Source: Marinobacter sp. (GTDB lineage: Bacteria; Pseudomonadota; Gammaproteobacteria; Pseudomonadales; Oleiphilaceae). From it: a stretch of DNA of 64,000 nt. Under the pieces are notes generated by a model. The model was not told where the DNA came from and searched no databases. It saw only the letters and a program-made list of their open reading frames with translations. The stretch's first letter is position 1, and each line of letters starts with the position of its first letter. This document shows, piece by piece, positions 34,701 to 44,065 of this stretch. The stretch is from positions 62,001 to 126,000 of the forward strand of contig JAGYIS010000010.1 in the NCBI GenBank assembly GCA_018402255.1, in the 5' to 3' direction. The position numbers were made by a program, and so were the translations under genes.

Positions 34701-35095
34701 TCGGTGAACAGCAGCATTAAGTACTGGAAATACTTCCATTCAATCGGCTCCTCACCGGAAGCCAGACGCGCGTTATTGATGGTATCTGTCAGCTGCTTAA
34801 TCCGGCGGTCGTACTCCAGCAGTTGCTCATCGCTCAGCTTCGCGTTTTCGTTGAGGTTTTCCCGCATTCTCTGAATGATCAGATGCTCGCCCTCGGCATT
34901 GCGGCCGCTGGTTTCGCCGATCAGCTGAAAACGGTCGCGAAACGCCTCGAGCGTCGGCGCTTCCCGATTTCCCAGATCAAACTGGCCACTGAGAGAGTCG
35001 AAGCCGAACAGAGAAAACAACCACTGGTTGAGCACCAGGTGGTGGCGAAATGGCAGAGTCTGTTTGCTGCCCTTAGCGGATTTCCGTGCTGCCAT
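31742..35095 (-). CDS. Res-like DEAD/DEAH helicase-nuclease
   Basis: This 1,117-residue protein has Walker A ATGSGKT near residue 190, motif II DEGH near 293, helicase motif VI-like QLFGRGVRLKG, and near residues 1000-1020 PDFILW...VVFVDPKG, the PD-(D/E)XK nuclease signature typical of the C terminus of type III Res subunits. It starts 10 bases after the methyltransferase gene and should be its cleavage or translocation partner. Length is slightly above usual Res subunits. As last gene of a four-gene operon it probably acts in restriction of unmodified DNA. Confidence 0.75.
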   Translation of the reverse strand: MAARKSAKGSKQTLPFRHHLVLNQWLFSLFGFDSLSGQFDLGNREAPTLEAFRDRFQLIGETSGRNAEGEHLIIQRMRENLNENAKLSDEQLLEYDRRIKQLTDTINNARLASGEEPIEWKYFQYLMLLFTEIYLDYLFTKPDELLEALNQQIERWNDHWVVEQGFNHKPLDLLNPEDDLWPQLNMVAYWSATGSGKTLIMHANILQYRFYLQRYGKAGDINKIILLTPNEGLTQQHLRDLEKSGIRASEFSARGGDLFAQDVIVIDINKLRDSEKKKTVAVDSFGSRNLLLVDEGHRGTASGGGSWYDYRQKMCSLGFSFEYSATFAQSGSKHENLRQTYTKAILFDYSYRHFYGDGYGKQSQILNLQANPNAQDEFRYLVASLLSYYQQLRLFEEQKASFKPFNLEKPLWVFVSSKVTATLSSGEASDTVQVLAFIDQVLHKQEETVAAIDYLLKRGMVVKGGTDLLHGRFNYLKELGEGGDALYHDLLGRVFSSSGGRLHIENITGIPGEIALRAGTSDTPFGVINVGDDAKLVKLCEKHDLFTQDSRFSESLFQGINTDGSPVNLLLGSKKFTEGWSSWRVSNMTLMNVGKNEGAQIIQLFGRGVRLKGWKTTLKRSAELATGLKEAGIQRPEHIGVMETLNIFGVKADYIAQFRKELEDEEIPVNEGLEEFVLPLKPMKDLRKDLHVVRVKESIANKAIGGSGTAFQELAEQVVLKAPGDLKPTEIDYFCNPPRVSLDFYPQVGLFATDKKGVQNTGAKIQRLKPTHIALLDMQRLYFELLAFKRNKRWSNLTITQYVVEKLLTDNRYDWYRLYAPDEAMELGRLEKMSLWHDMAISLLRKYCELFYGFRRKQWEADKLEYRPITENRKYLPGVSDATPEGSYMVTLDRVRHQSLIKQLSNLRDSIANGEVDVWDGKIAEGLEFIWCEPHFYQPLLASTQGLDFQVTPVSLNKGEADFVRDIQVATMAGAFEGYEVYLLRNQTGQGAVGVFVDGGFYPDFILWLVKGQSQKVVFVDPKGLRHHKPDDPKVRFHETIKDIETDLRKQRSENAGIELHAFLISETHSSQLVSQWRDASGQAVTRELMESWNILFRDEDDEYVAKLVRSVTHNGA

Positions 35096-35105
35096 GATAT
35101 ACCCC

Positions 35106-38100
35106 TTAATGAACCGCTTCGGTGTCAGCGAACATCAGCCGATGGAAAGCTTCCTCAATCAGCTGAATACGCGCGTGCTCCATGGGTTCACCCTTGCGGG
35201 ATCGGGGAATACTGATGTTGTGGTCACCATTCACGTAAAGCACATCGATCTCGTCGTCCTGGCTCTCGGTCAGGCGAATAGAGAGCTTCTCGATCAGTAC
35301 TGCATCCAGCAAAGCATTGTCCTTCTGGATGCCATCGGCCTCGCCATCAATGACCGAGGGTAGGTTTCTCCATACCACCAGCACCTGCTGCCCTGCCCGG
35401 TTCGTGCCGTAGACGGTTCGGAACCACCACTTTCCGGTTTCACTGCGTTTGACCTTAGCCTGCCAGCGGCCGTATTCGCCTTGATTCAGCTCTGCCTCGA
35501 AGTGAATTGGTGCAGCGATATGCTCTACCTTCAAGCCCAGCAGATAGTTGAAGGTTTCAAGCAAATCGACATTTATAGACCGTGTTTGATCACTATTAGA
35601 AGCGCAAACTTTAAGCTCGTAATGATCTGGCTTCCAGAACTTCCTAGCATTAAGAAGGGAGTTAGATTCCCGTGATTCGACTTCAAGCATATAATTCAAA
35701 AAATACGCTTCTCGGGCAGCTTGAGCCTGAGGCGTTGACAGCTCGCCAAAGATCTTTTGTTGATTTGGCGACTTGGTTAGAGACAAGTTGTTGAGAGAAT
35801 CTTCGTAGCTTTCAAGTCGAAGATATTTGAAGAACTGTGACATGGATTCGAATGTGCCATCTTCCGATAGTTGAGGCAATCCACCTTTCCAGCGGGCAGA
35901 ATACGAAACCTTTTTCAACCTAGGAATAATAACAGTATCGAAATGCTCTCCCATCTCGATCAAAATATATTTACGATTTCCGCCATCGATTCTGTTTTTA
36001 TCAATGACCGCATGGCCAGTTGTTCCTGAACCGGCAAAGAAATCAAGGACTTTAGCATCCTTTTTGCTTCCACCAGAAATATGAACAGTGTCCTTAACCG
36101 CATGAATTGATTTTGGGTAGGAAAAAGCCATCTTTCCGAATAAATCCTTAATCAACGCTGAACCATGCTCAGTTGCCGAATACTTAGCGTCAAACCAAGA
36201 AGATACCGATACTACGCCGTCATCATTTGGACGCCTCTTGTAATATACATAGTCTTTCCCTGATCGATCCTTTCGAATACCAATTAGATCTGGTGATGAA
36301 GCAACTTTCGAATTCTCCCATCTCCACGTTTTTTCATCCCCCTGATCGTTAATTGGCCAAACAACTGAATCAGAGGGCTTTGGATCTTCAGTAACGACCC
36401 ATGACTTATCCTGCTCTTCCCAGCACATTTCTGGCACATAAGCCTTTTCATCCCTGATATAGATTGGGTAATAAAGTGCGCGCCTTGCGTTTCGATCAGA
36501 GTTCGAGCCTTCTCTTCTTAAATTTCTCCATTCGAAGATTCCAAATTCATCCTTCTCGCTAAACCGTGACAGCTGAGCATCGGTCGGGGGCAGCCTACTT
36601 ATATTAGACTCATCACTCTTTCCCACAAAAAGGTTGTACTCATGCGAAACAGAGTATCCGGTTTTGGTCGGTCGACCTGAGGGGTTAGACCGGATAGAGA
36701 ACACTCCCAGGAGCTCCGACCTGAAGACCGACTCTAATAGAAATGCGAGCTCCTTTTGTTGTTCATCATCTATAGCTGACGCCAAAATACCATCACGACA
36801 CATCAAATCTCTTGCCAATTGAAGTCGGTCATTCATCAGCGAAATCCAACTTGATGATTTGTATCCGTTTTTATACATTATGGCACTGGCATCAGTGTTA
36901 TATGGCGGATCTATATAAATGCACTCGACTTCTGACGCATATCTTTCCTTCAAGAAAGACAGCCCTTGGAAGTTTTCTGCATTGACCAGAACGCCATCAC
37001 ACTTCTCGTCAATTCCCTCAACAAAATCAATTAGCCTCTGTTTAAAAGAGTTATCAAATTTTGCAGTATCGACCAAAAGGTACCGGTATTGCGGATTATC
37101 AAAAACACCTGAATAACCTTCTTTTTCTAAACATTTCCGAAGATCGGTCAAATCGATTTTATAGAGATCTTCCCACTCTTTTAATTGATGACCATTATTA
37201 AAGATCTCTGCTAGAAGACCGTCATTGCCAGCAAGTATATCTAGCGTCAAACAGTAATTAGTTTCGGTTACGAACTTCTTTTTCAACCACAGTTTCTTCT
37301 GGAAGTTCTCCAACTGCGCAAGGAAAGCGATGATCTTCTCTCCAAGCGAACGAATCACTTCAATCTTGCTGAGCAGTGGGGCGAGTCTTGCCGTGTCATT
37401 TTTTAAAGAGGCTATATCCTCCCAATCGAGGAGTTCATTTTTGATGTAAAAATCAAGCTCCCGGGTCAAAAAGCCGGCGAGATCTTTGTGGATGAAGTAG
37501 TCAAACGTATTCTTCTTAGTGTAGTTATTCAGTTGCGCAGCCAGCATTGAATAATCAGCCTGGTTGCCATCGGCTTTACGGTAGGGCTTTGCCAGCGCAT
37601 TCTTCCAGGGCTCAGGCAAATCAGAGGCTGCTCCCAGAAGCTTTTCTTCTGCAATTGCTCTGAGAGCATCTTGTGTAGGTGACTTCTTCTGGGCCGCAGC
37701 CGTCGCCTTCTTTTTCTCGGCTTCTGTCCAGTCACTTTCTGTTGCCGGCCGAAACACGAACCGACATTGCAGTTCGATGTGCTGGTCACCGTGCTCGGTT
37801 GCTTCACCCTCGATCAGCTCAAACGGGTTCTCCACGTCCAGCACGAAGACTCGGCGACTATCAGCGGCTTCTTTGTTATTGTCTTTGGCACCAGCTTCGG
37901 CATCCACCAGCTTGAAATGAACACGCATGGGATCTTCGCCGGGGCCGGCATCCGGGTTCAGGCGGAAGCTGTAATGGCGCAAGGTTTCGCTGCTTTTGAT
38001 GTAGTACTGGTCTTTATTGGCCCAGTGCAGCACTACCTCTTCCCCTTGGTAGGGAATAGCGTAGGTGCCGTCTTTGTAAACCCGGCGTGATAAGAAGTCA

Positions 38101-38498
38101 CCCTCGTTGTAGTAACGGCTAAAGAAGGTGACCAATGCGTCGTAGACTTCGCCCTCTTCCCGCGCGAGGTCAAACCCACCCTGCAGTTTCTGCTTGAGCT
38201 CCTGCACCTTAGGTATCGCGTCCGGGTCCATACCCAGCCCTTTCGCGCTCTTGATGTGCTCTTCCAGTTCTGCTTCCAGTTGAGCCTGATCCTGGCTGGC
38301 GTATTGACTGAATGCTTCCTGAGTGACCCTCGGCAGGTCCTGCTCAATAAATCGGTTAATGTCATCTTTACGGGCATGCATAATGCGATAGAGCCCAAAA
38401 TCCAGTTCTGGCTGATTCAGCTGGAACATTTCGCGCAAAAGGTCGGCAAATTTCTGTCGACGTTGCTGGGCTTTTAACTGCTGTGTCGCGTTACTCAT
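35106..38498 (-). CDS. Beta-class adenine DNA methyltransferase, type III Mod-like
   Basis: The 1,130-residue protein has motif IV IDPPYNTD near residue 529 and motif I FFAGSGTTGHA near 819. This IV-before-I order defines beta-class N6-adenine methyltransferases such as type III Mod. About 500 residues precede the catalytic part, much longer than classical Mod (600-700 residues total). The stretch between motifs, where target recognition usually lies, is visibly AT-richer (about 35.6-37.3 kb) than the 5' third of the gene. It precedes the Res-like gene by 10 bases. It should protect self DNA. Confidence 0.8.
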   Translation of the reverse strand: MSNATQQLKAQQRRQKFADLLREMFQLNQPELDFGLYRIMHARKDDINRFIEQDLPRVTQEAFSQYASQDQAQLEAELEEHIKSAKGLGMDPDAIPKVQELKQKLQGGFDLAREEGEVYDALVTFFSRYYNEGDFLSRRVYKDGTYAIPYQGEEVVLHWANKDQYYIKSSETLRHYSFRLNPDAGPGEDPMRVHFKLVDAEAGAKDNNKEAADSRRVFVLDVENPFELIEGEATEHGDQHIELQCRFVFRPATESDWTEAEKKKATAAAQKKSPTQDALRAIAEEKLLGAASDLPEPWKNALAKPYRKADGNQADYSMLAAQLNNYTKKNTFDYFIHKDLAGFLTRELDFYIKNELLDWEDIASLKNDTARLAPLLSKIEVIRSLGEKIIAFLAQLENFQKKLWLKKKFVTETNYCLTLDILAGNDGLLAEIFNNGHQLKEWEDLYKIDLTDLRKCLEKEGYSGVFDNPQYRYLLVDTAKFDNSFKQRLIDFVEGIDEKCDGVLVNAENFQGLSFLKERYASEVECIYIDPPYNTDASAIMYKNGYKSSSWISLMNDRLQLARDLMCRDGILASAIDDEQQKELAFLLESVFRSELLGVFSIRSNPSGRPTKTGYSVSHEYNLFVGKSDESNISRLPPTDAQLSRFSEKDEFGIFEWRNLRREGSNSDRNARRALYYPIYIRDEKAYVPEMCWEEQDKSWVVTEDPKPSDSVVWPINDQGDEKTWRWENSKVASSPDLIGIRKDRSGKDYVYYKRRPNDDGVVSVSSWFDAKYSATEHGSALIKDLFGKMAFSYPKSIHAVKDTVHISGGSKKDAKVLDFFAGSGTTGHAVIDKNRIDGGNRKYILIEMGEHFDTVIIPRLKKVSYSARWKGGLPQLSEDGTFESMSQFFKYLRLESYEDSLNNLSLTKSPNQQKIFGELSTPQAQAAREAYFLNYMLEVESRESNSLLNARKFWKPDHYELKVCASNSDQTRSINVDLLETFNYLLGLKVEHIAAPIHFEAELNQGEYGRWQAKVKRSETGKWWFRTVYGTNRAGQQVLVVWRNLPSVIDGEADGIQKDNALLDAVLIEKLSIRLTESQDDEIDVLYVNGDHNISIPRSRKGEPMEHARIQLIEEAFHRLMFADTEAVH

Positions 38499-38596
38499 GG
38501 TGTTCCCTGTTTAAAAAATCGAACTTGGCAGGTCAGAAAAAGGGAGGATTCTCCCATAAATAAAGGGAAGATTGTTAATCTAACTGACAGCTGAAA

Positions 38597-41470
38597 TCAG
38601 GCTAAGCGCCATCGAATTCGAAACAGATGATGGGTGGTACTGCCCTGATGCATTTGGCGCTCCAGTGCGTCAATCAAAGCATCCCGGCGAGCTTCTATCT
38701 CGTCTTCCACATCAAATATTTCCTGTCGCTGCCGGCGCTGCAACATACTAAGACGCTTAATCTCCTCCTGAGCATGCTTCTGGTCTTCAACACTCTCCGC
38801 CAAGCGTGACTGACGCTTGGCTTCCTTGATCGTCGTTTTCGTGTCCTCAAGCTTTTGCTCTGCACTCAACAATTGATCATCCGCCCAGGCTTCGAGCTTG
38901 GTCCGCTCACGCTGGAAGTATTCGTTGTTCTCGTCAAGCAATCGGCTGAGCCGAGCATCCAGTTGCCTGGTAACGGTTTCGCTTAGCTGTCGCCCAGGTT
39001 GCTGATCGGGGCCGCCAGCGTCATTGCTCAGCACCTCACCCTGCAGCCGGAAAATGAGCTCGCACTGCTCTTCATCTAGAAGCTGTCCGTTATCCGTGAC
39101 AGCGGTAAAAACCAGGTGTTCTTCGCGCTGAAAGCTTTGCAGCTCAAGCAAGTTCAGTTCAAGCCATCCGGACTTTTCCGGCAGATTCTGAAGTGCGGAC
39201 AGCTTCGCCTCGTGACCAGATAGATTGAACACCATTTCCGTTACTGGCGTTTCCAGCCTACGGCCTGTGTCCAAAACGTACTCGCCGAGGGGATGACTTA
39301 ACCGATAGAGGTGGGCGTGGTCTGATGGTTTTTGCCCCTTTCGGATCAGCTCGTAAGAGCCGGTGGGCACCTTGGTTAACGGACTTTCGTTCAACTCAAA
39401 TGCCAAATGGCTATCATCAAAGGTCGCGAAGGGGGAAAGTTGATGCCTGCTGAGTTGCCAGAAGAGGCGACTTACCAGGTCGAGCTGCTGCTCTGCTCTC
39501 TCGCGTTGGATCTTCAGCAAGTCATGGATTTGGGCATCGAAATGCTCCAGAAGCTTTTCCTGAGTCTCTTGCATTCGCCTATTGATGCTTTCTTCCAGTT
39601 CCTTTTGAAGATCATTAAAGGCTTGTTCGATTTCGGCCTGAGACCGGCAGGTGTCGTAAATGGCAGCTATACGCTTCTCGAAGTCGACACCGGACTCGAT
39701 TCGGCCCAGCACCTCGTCTGATGCGCCAAACAGGCCATCGAACAAGTGAAACTTCTCACTGAGCAGCTCGAGTACCCGCCGGTCTGCCTCATTTTTTTGG
39801 TTGAGGAAGTTGATGACGACGACATCGAATTTTTGACCATACCGGTGACACCGACCAATTCGCTGCTCCACCCGCTGGGGGTTCCAAGGCAAATCGTAAT
39901 TGACGACCAAGCTACAGAACTGAAGGTTAACGCCCTCCGCTGCAGCTTCGGTGGCAATCAATATTTCTGCATCATCCCTGAAGTGATCAATAATAGCGGT
40001 TCGCCGGTCAACCGCCGGGCTGCCCGTGATCTGGTCAGAGCCCTCATTGCGCAACAGCCAGCGCTTGTGAATCGCCTGCGTCGCACTTGAGTTATTGGTG
40101 CCACTGAATGTCGCGACCTTGCCAAGGTAGCCGTGGCGTTCCAGATACTTGACGAGATAGTCCTGAGTCCGCCGGCTTTCTGTGAAGATAACGGCCTTGC
40201 GCTCCGCGCCCATTTCCGTCATGTGGCTGAAACCCTGTCCCAGCGCATTCAGCAGAGCCTCGGATTTAGCGTCTTCGGTAATCCTGCGCGCCAGATCCAG
40301 ATATTGCTCCAGTTCCGCAATCTCACCACGGAGACGGTCAAGTTGTATGGGCTCATCCGGTTGTTTGGCCTGATAATCGCCCTCCCCGTCAGCGGCTTCA
40401 TCGAGGAAATCCTCTTCGACATCCTCACTACCGATCAACTTTTCCAGCCAGTTGTCTTCATCCTCTTGAGTTTGCTCCAGCCTTTTCAGCCGGTCGATCA
40501 TCGTCTCAAGCGTATTGATGATGGCACTCGTTGAGGATGCCAGCAGCTTCCTGACTACCAGAGTGACCAGGTGGCGTTGTTGCTGGGGTACGCCGTAACT
40601 GTTTTCACGCTGCAGATAGGCAGACACAAGATGGTAAAGCCGCAATTCATCTTCCGAGGGGGCAAAGGGAATCGTGATGGCACGTCGTTGTGTGTAGCGG
40701 ATGTACTCCAGAACCTGTTTACGCAGCGTCCGTTTGGTGAACTCCTGAAGTCGTTCTTTCAGGCCTTCTAGGTCTTCTCCACCGCGCAGGTACTGGCGAC
40801 GGAAGCTGAGCGCATCACCAAACAGTTGGCTGTCGATAACCGTTGACAGGCCATACAGTTCCATCAGGGAATTCTGTAATGGCGTCGCTGTTAGTAGCAG
40901 CTTGTTGCAAGCGCCGAAGGCTTCTTTGATAGCCTGGCCAGTACGGTGGCTTTCCCGGTGGGCGTTGCGGAGTTTGTGGGCTTCGTCGAATACAACCAGA
41001 TCCCACGGGGTGAGTCGTAGTTTCTCCGACATTCTCGCGGCAAAGTTGTAAGAAATTACGTTAACACTGGGCTGGTCGAATGGGTCTGCCACCCCCTGCT
41101 TCCGCAACTCCTTATAGGTTCGAGCATCCAGAACCTGCGAAGGAAGATGAAACTTCTCTGCCAACTCGTTTGCCCATTGCTTACGCAGAGCCGCTGGACA
41201 GACAACAATCAATCTTCGTCTGCGTTCAGCCCAGTACTGTGCCAGCACCAGGGCTGCCTCAATGGTCTTACCCAGGCCGACCTCATCTGCCAAGATCACA
41301 CCTTTTACTAAGGGATTCTGCAAAGCGAAGAGCGCGGCATCGATCTGGTGGGGGTTCAAATCTACTGAGGCATCGAACAGCGACTGAGTCAGACGACCAA
41401 CGTCACCACCACGGCGCTGCCTGGTGAGTTCGTAGGCAAAATACTTGGCGTGGTAGTCCGTTATGGGCAT
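38597..41470 (-). CDS. SNF2/RapA-like helicase
   Basis: The 957-residue protein has the SNF2 ATPase blocks ADEVGLGKTIEA (near residue 60), FDEAHKLRNAH (near 165), LLTATPLQNS, and C-terminal ATEAAAEGVNLQF and RIGRCHRYGQ. A long charged helical tail (about residues 620-930) may be coiled coil. SNF2-type helicases occur with methyltransferases in DISARM and related systems, but DrmA and DrmB homologues are not present. It lies 98 bases upstream of the methyltransferase gene in the same operon. Confidence 0.75.
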   Translation of the reverse strand: MPITDYHAKYFAYELTRQRRGGDVGRLTQSLFDASVDLNPHQIDAALFALQNPLVKGVILADEVGLGKTIEAALVLAQYWAERRRRLIVVCPAALRKQWANELAEKFHLPSQVLDARTYKELRKQGVADPFDQPSVNVISYNFAARMSEKLRLTPWDLVVFDEAHKLRNAHRESHRTGQAIKEAFGACNKLLLTATPLQNSLMELYGLSTVIDSQLFGDALSFRRQYLRGGEDLEGLKERLQEFTKRTLRKQVLEYIRYTQRRAITIPFAPSEDELRLYHLVSAYLQRENSYGVPQQQRHLVTLVVRKLLASSTSAIINTLETMIDRLKRLEQTQEDEDNWLEKLIGSEDVEEDFLDEAADGEGDYQAKQPDEPIQLDRLRGEIAELEQYLDLARRITEDAKSEALLNALGQGFSHMTEMGAERKAVIFTESRRTQDYLVKYLERHGYLGKVATFSGTNNSSATQAIHKRWLLRNEGSDQITGSPAVDRRTAIIDHFRDDAEILIATEAAAEGVNLQFCSLVVNYDLPWNPQRVEQRIGRCHRYGQKFDVVVINFLNQKNEADRRVLELLSEKFHLFDGLFGASDEVLGRIESGVDFEKRIAAIYDTCRSQAEIEQAFNDLQKELEESINRRMQETQEKLLEHFDAQIHDLLKIQRERAEQQLDLVSRLFWQLSRHQLSPFATFDDSHLAFELNESPLTKVPTGSYELIRKGQKPSDHAHLYRLSHPLGEYVLDTGRRLETPVTEMVFNLSGHEAKLSALQNLPEKSGWLELNLLELQSFQREEHLVFTAVTDNGQLLDEEQCELIFRLQGEVLSNDAGGPDQQPGRQLSETVTRQLDARLSRLLDENNEYFQRERTKLEAWADDQLLSAEQKLEDTKTTIKEAKRQSRLAESVEDQKHAQEEIKRLSMLQRRQRQEIFDVEDEIEARRDALIDALERQMHQGSTTHHLFRIRWRLA

Positions 41471-41556
41471 CGGTTACTTCCTTATTTACGGCGAGAATAC
41501 ATCAAACTGTAGCCTGCTAACGGCAGGAATCAATACTATCCGTCGCTCACCCAGAA

Positions 41557-43890
41557 TCACTGTTTCTGTATGCTCGCTACCAAGCCGTTGTAGTGACCTT
41601 CATCCAAAGCTCGCATGAGCTCCAATAGGTCAGAGAACACCTGGGGAGCTTCGCTGAGCGTTGAGAGGTCGTGCTCCGGATCAGCGACACGATCGTGATG
41701 GGAATGAACATGCAAAAAACGCAACAGGCGAGTTTTCTTTGCCGGAAGAAACTCAGCCTTGGACATCAGCAAGCCAAGGGTTGGCTTTTCACCGGGAAAC
41801 TTAAAGCTTAGGAATGTTTCCAACAGCCTCCGGCCCACGTTGGGAAGTACGTAATACTGCTCGAGGGGCGCAGCTTTTGTACTTTGAGCGACGGTCCAGA
41901 TCTGCTTAAAGAGATAATGGTACTCAGATTCGTAGTTAGCGAGTAAAGGATCAAGGGGTACCAGCGACGAGGATCTGTTTCCCTCATCCCATTTTGCTTC
42001 GAGAAGGTACATGTGAGCATTCAGCGCATTTTTCTTCTTCCCGCGGTTCATACGTTCAAACCAATTTCGAACTAAGCGGAAGAGCTGAAAATTATGTGTA
42101 AGGATGAACAGTTGCGCTGCTTCTGCTGTTTTCATTTTCATGAAACTGAAAGCGCTGTACAGGGAGTTAGCATCCAGGCTGGATATTGGGTCATCTACGA
42201 CTATGATCGTTTTCGTTAGATCCAGACTTTCATCCTCGAGTGTCTTCAAAAAATACATAAAGGCTATCGCAGTCCGCTCGCCCTCACTGAGATGATAAGC
42301 CGGCTCTCCATGGCGAAATAATCGATAGCCAGAGTCAGAGGTCTCGAATGTCAGTTCGCGGCGCCCAAGATATGCCGCTACCTCCTCGTTCAATTCCTCA
42401 GCGGCTTTTAGATGATGACGCATTTCCTCTTCGAGCGTGGTGATCTGGCCTCTCTTTTTATCGCGCTCCCTTCTTTTCTCAACAATGCTGGAACCCAGCT
42501 GGCTCAAATCAGTCTTGTATTGTTGATACTCATCGAGTGATTCGAGAACCATGTCATCTGCCACGCGGTTCATCGCATCTTGGACTTGTTGATCAAATGA
42601 TGAGCTGTGTTGATTGTGCTCATCTATCAACTTATTGATCCGGTCGATGACCTCGAGCCCAAATTGGGCTGCGATATTCTGCGAGGCATCCAGCGCAATA
42701 CTAACGGTCTTTAGTAACCAATTAGAGTCTTTTGCTGCAGTCGAGAATGCGAATAGAAAATCTCGAAGCTCCATTCGCTCAAAGGGATTTGAGCGCTTTT
42801 TCTTGAGCGCTGACACCAAGCTCTCAAGGAAATTAACAACGCTCTGCTTACTCGACCTCCACTGTTCAGAGTATTTTTTGAAGTCAGTCTGGAGGTGTTG
42901 ATAAAGCAATCCGGTGGCAGGAAGCTCGAAGCCATTGACTGCTTTCATCGAAGATTCGATATTCTGGATTTGACTGTCCAGTTCCACTTGAAGCCGATTA
43001 AGCTCATCATTGAAATGAGCTTCAAGATCTTTCAGACGCCTTTCAGGGAGACTCTGTTTGCAAAACAGACAATGGTCTGTTTCGGAGTGATGTTTATGGA
43101 GATTCAGACCAGATTGAACCCACTGTCCAAGATGGGGGTTGTCGCGCAGCTCCCCGATAACCGACGCCGTTACCGACTTCCCCAGTAAAAGCTCGACCTG
43201 TTGAGTCAGCTCCATAAACTTAATCGAAGGCAACGTAACGTTAGGAACAGGTCTCATTGGTTGAGAGCGTGTAACCCCCAACAGTCTTTCCCTTTCTGCT
43301 TCGTCCAAGCGGGCAGCACTATCGATTAACAGTTCCTGTGCCCGACTTTCGAGCGCTGGACGATTGTAATTATTGAATCGGCCCCCGGGCCTGGTAAAAG
43401 CATCTTTGATGGCGGAGGCTCTCTCACGGCAGAACTTTTCAAACGCCTTCTCGTTACTGGTTTGCTGGGAACTGAGCGAATTTAGCTCTGCAACGATGTC
43501 TTCCACCTCGGACCTCAACTCCGAGATTTTTTTCTTCTTTTCAATAGAGTCTTCGCCGAGGTAGAAAACAGGAGCCAGCTCCTGCTGCGCCGGATCTTCA
43601 AAGATAGCGTGTTCGATGTAGCTTCGATTAAATACCCGGACCGGCGGAATGGAGCTTGCTTGAGGCAATTTTCCGTTTACCGTTTCATCCCCGAACTCGA
43701 AGTTCAATGCCGATGCGCTGGCTGCACGCCGATGTTCCAGATCCGAAAAAATACTCGTTAACGTTGTTTTTCCGCTTCCATTCAAACCGTAGATCAGATT
43801 GAAGCGAGCAAAGTCGTCAAGGTTCTCCGTCCACGTGAAATCTTTGAAAATTCGGAACCCTTTGATATCCTTGATTTTTGTTAAACGCAT
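41557..43890 (-). CDS. RloC-like ATPase with zinc hook and putative anticodon-nuclease end
   Basis: The 777-residue protein has Walker A GLNGSGKTT (near residue 36), coiled coils around a CLFC pair near 274 (zinc-hook-like), an ABC signature LSEGERTA near 532 and Walker B IIVVDDPISSLD near 561. Near residues 685-733, RRLLETF followed by RFLHVHSHH recalls the Arg-x3-Glu and His residues of PrrC/RloC tRNA anticodon nucleases. RloC proteins are of this length and often adjoin restriction systems. It is the first gene of the operon. The nuclease assignment is by motif spacing only. Confidence 0.65.
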   Translation of the reverse strand: MRLTKIKDIKGFRIFKDFTWTENLDDFARFNLIYGLNGSGKTTLTSIFSDLEHRRAASASALNFEFGDETVNGKLPQASSIPPVRVFNRSYIEHAIFEDPAQQELAPVFYLGEDSIEKKKKISELRSEVEDIVAELNSLSSQQTSNEKAFEKFCRERASAIKDAFTRPGGRFNNYNRPALESRAQELLIDSAARLDEAERERLLGVTRSQPMRPVPNVTLPSIKFMELTQQVELLLGKSVTASVIGELRDNPHLGQWVQSGLNLHKHHSETDHCLFCKQSLPERRLKDLEAHFNDELNRLQVELDSQIQNIESSMKAVNGFELPATGLLYQHLQTDFKKYSEQWRSSKQSVVNFLESLVSALKKKRSNPFERMELRDFLFAFSTAAKDSNWLLKTVSIALDASQNIAAQFGLEVIDRINKLIDEHNQHSSSFDQQVQDAMNRVADDMVLESLDEYQQYKTDLSQLGSSIVEKRRERDKKRGQITTLEEEMRHHLKAAEELNEEVAAYLGRRELTFETSDSGYRLFRHGEPAYHLSEGERTAIAFMYFLKTLEDESLDLTKTIIVVDDPISSLDANSLYSAFSFMKMKTAEAAQLFILTHNFQLFRLVRNWFERMNRGKKKNALNAHMYLLEAKWDEGNRSSSLVPLDPLLANYESEYHYLFKQIWTVAQSTKAAPLEQYYVLPNVGRRLLETFLSFKFPGEKPTLGLLMSKAEFLPAKKTRLLRFLHVHSHHDRVADPEHDLSTLSEAPQVFSDLLELMRALDEGHYNGLVASIQKQ

Positions 43891-44065
43891 CCTGCCCTTC
43901 CAGAGTGTACTGCCAAATCCAAGAAATGATGTGGGATGAATACTGAATGATTAAACAACGGAAACCAAGATCCTCAGCCGATTCCGACTTAGACTAGCTG
44001 ATCACAATCCATACAACAGAAAGTCGCCTAAAATCTCAACAGATGACATAGGGATTGGAGCAATA

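Noticed and set aside
38597..41470. A full DISARM system
   Set aside because: SNF2 helicase and methyltransferase are present, but no DrmA (DUF1998 helicase), DrmB or PLD nuclease is visible.
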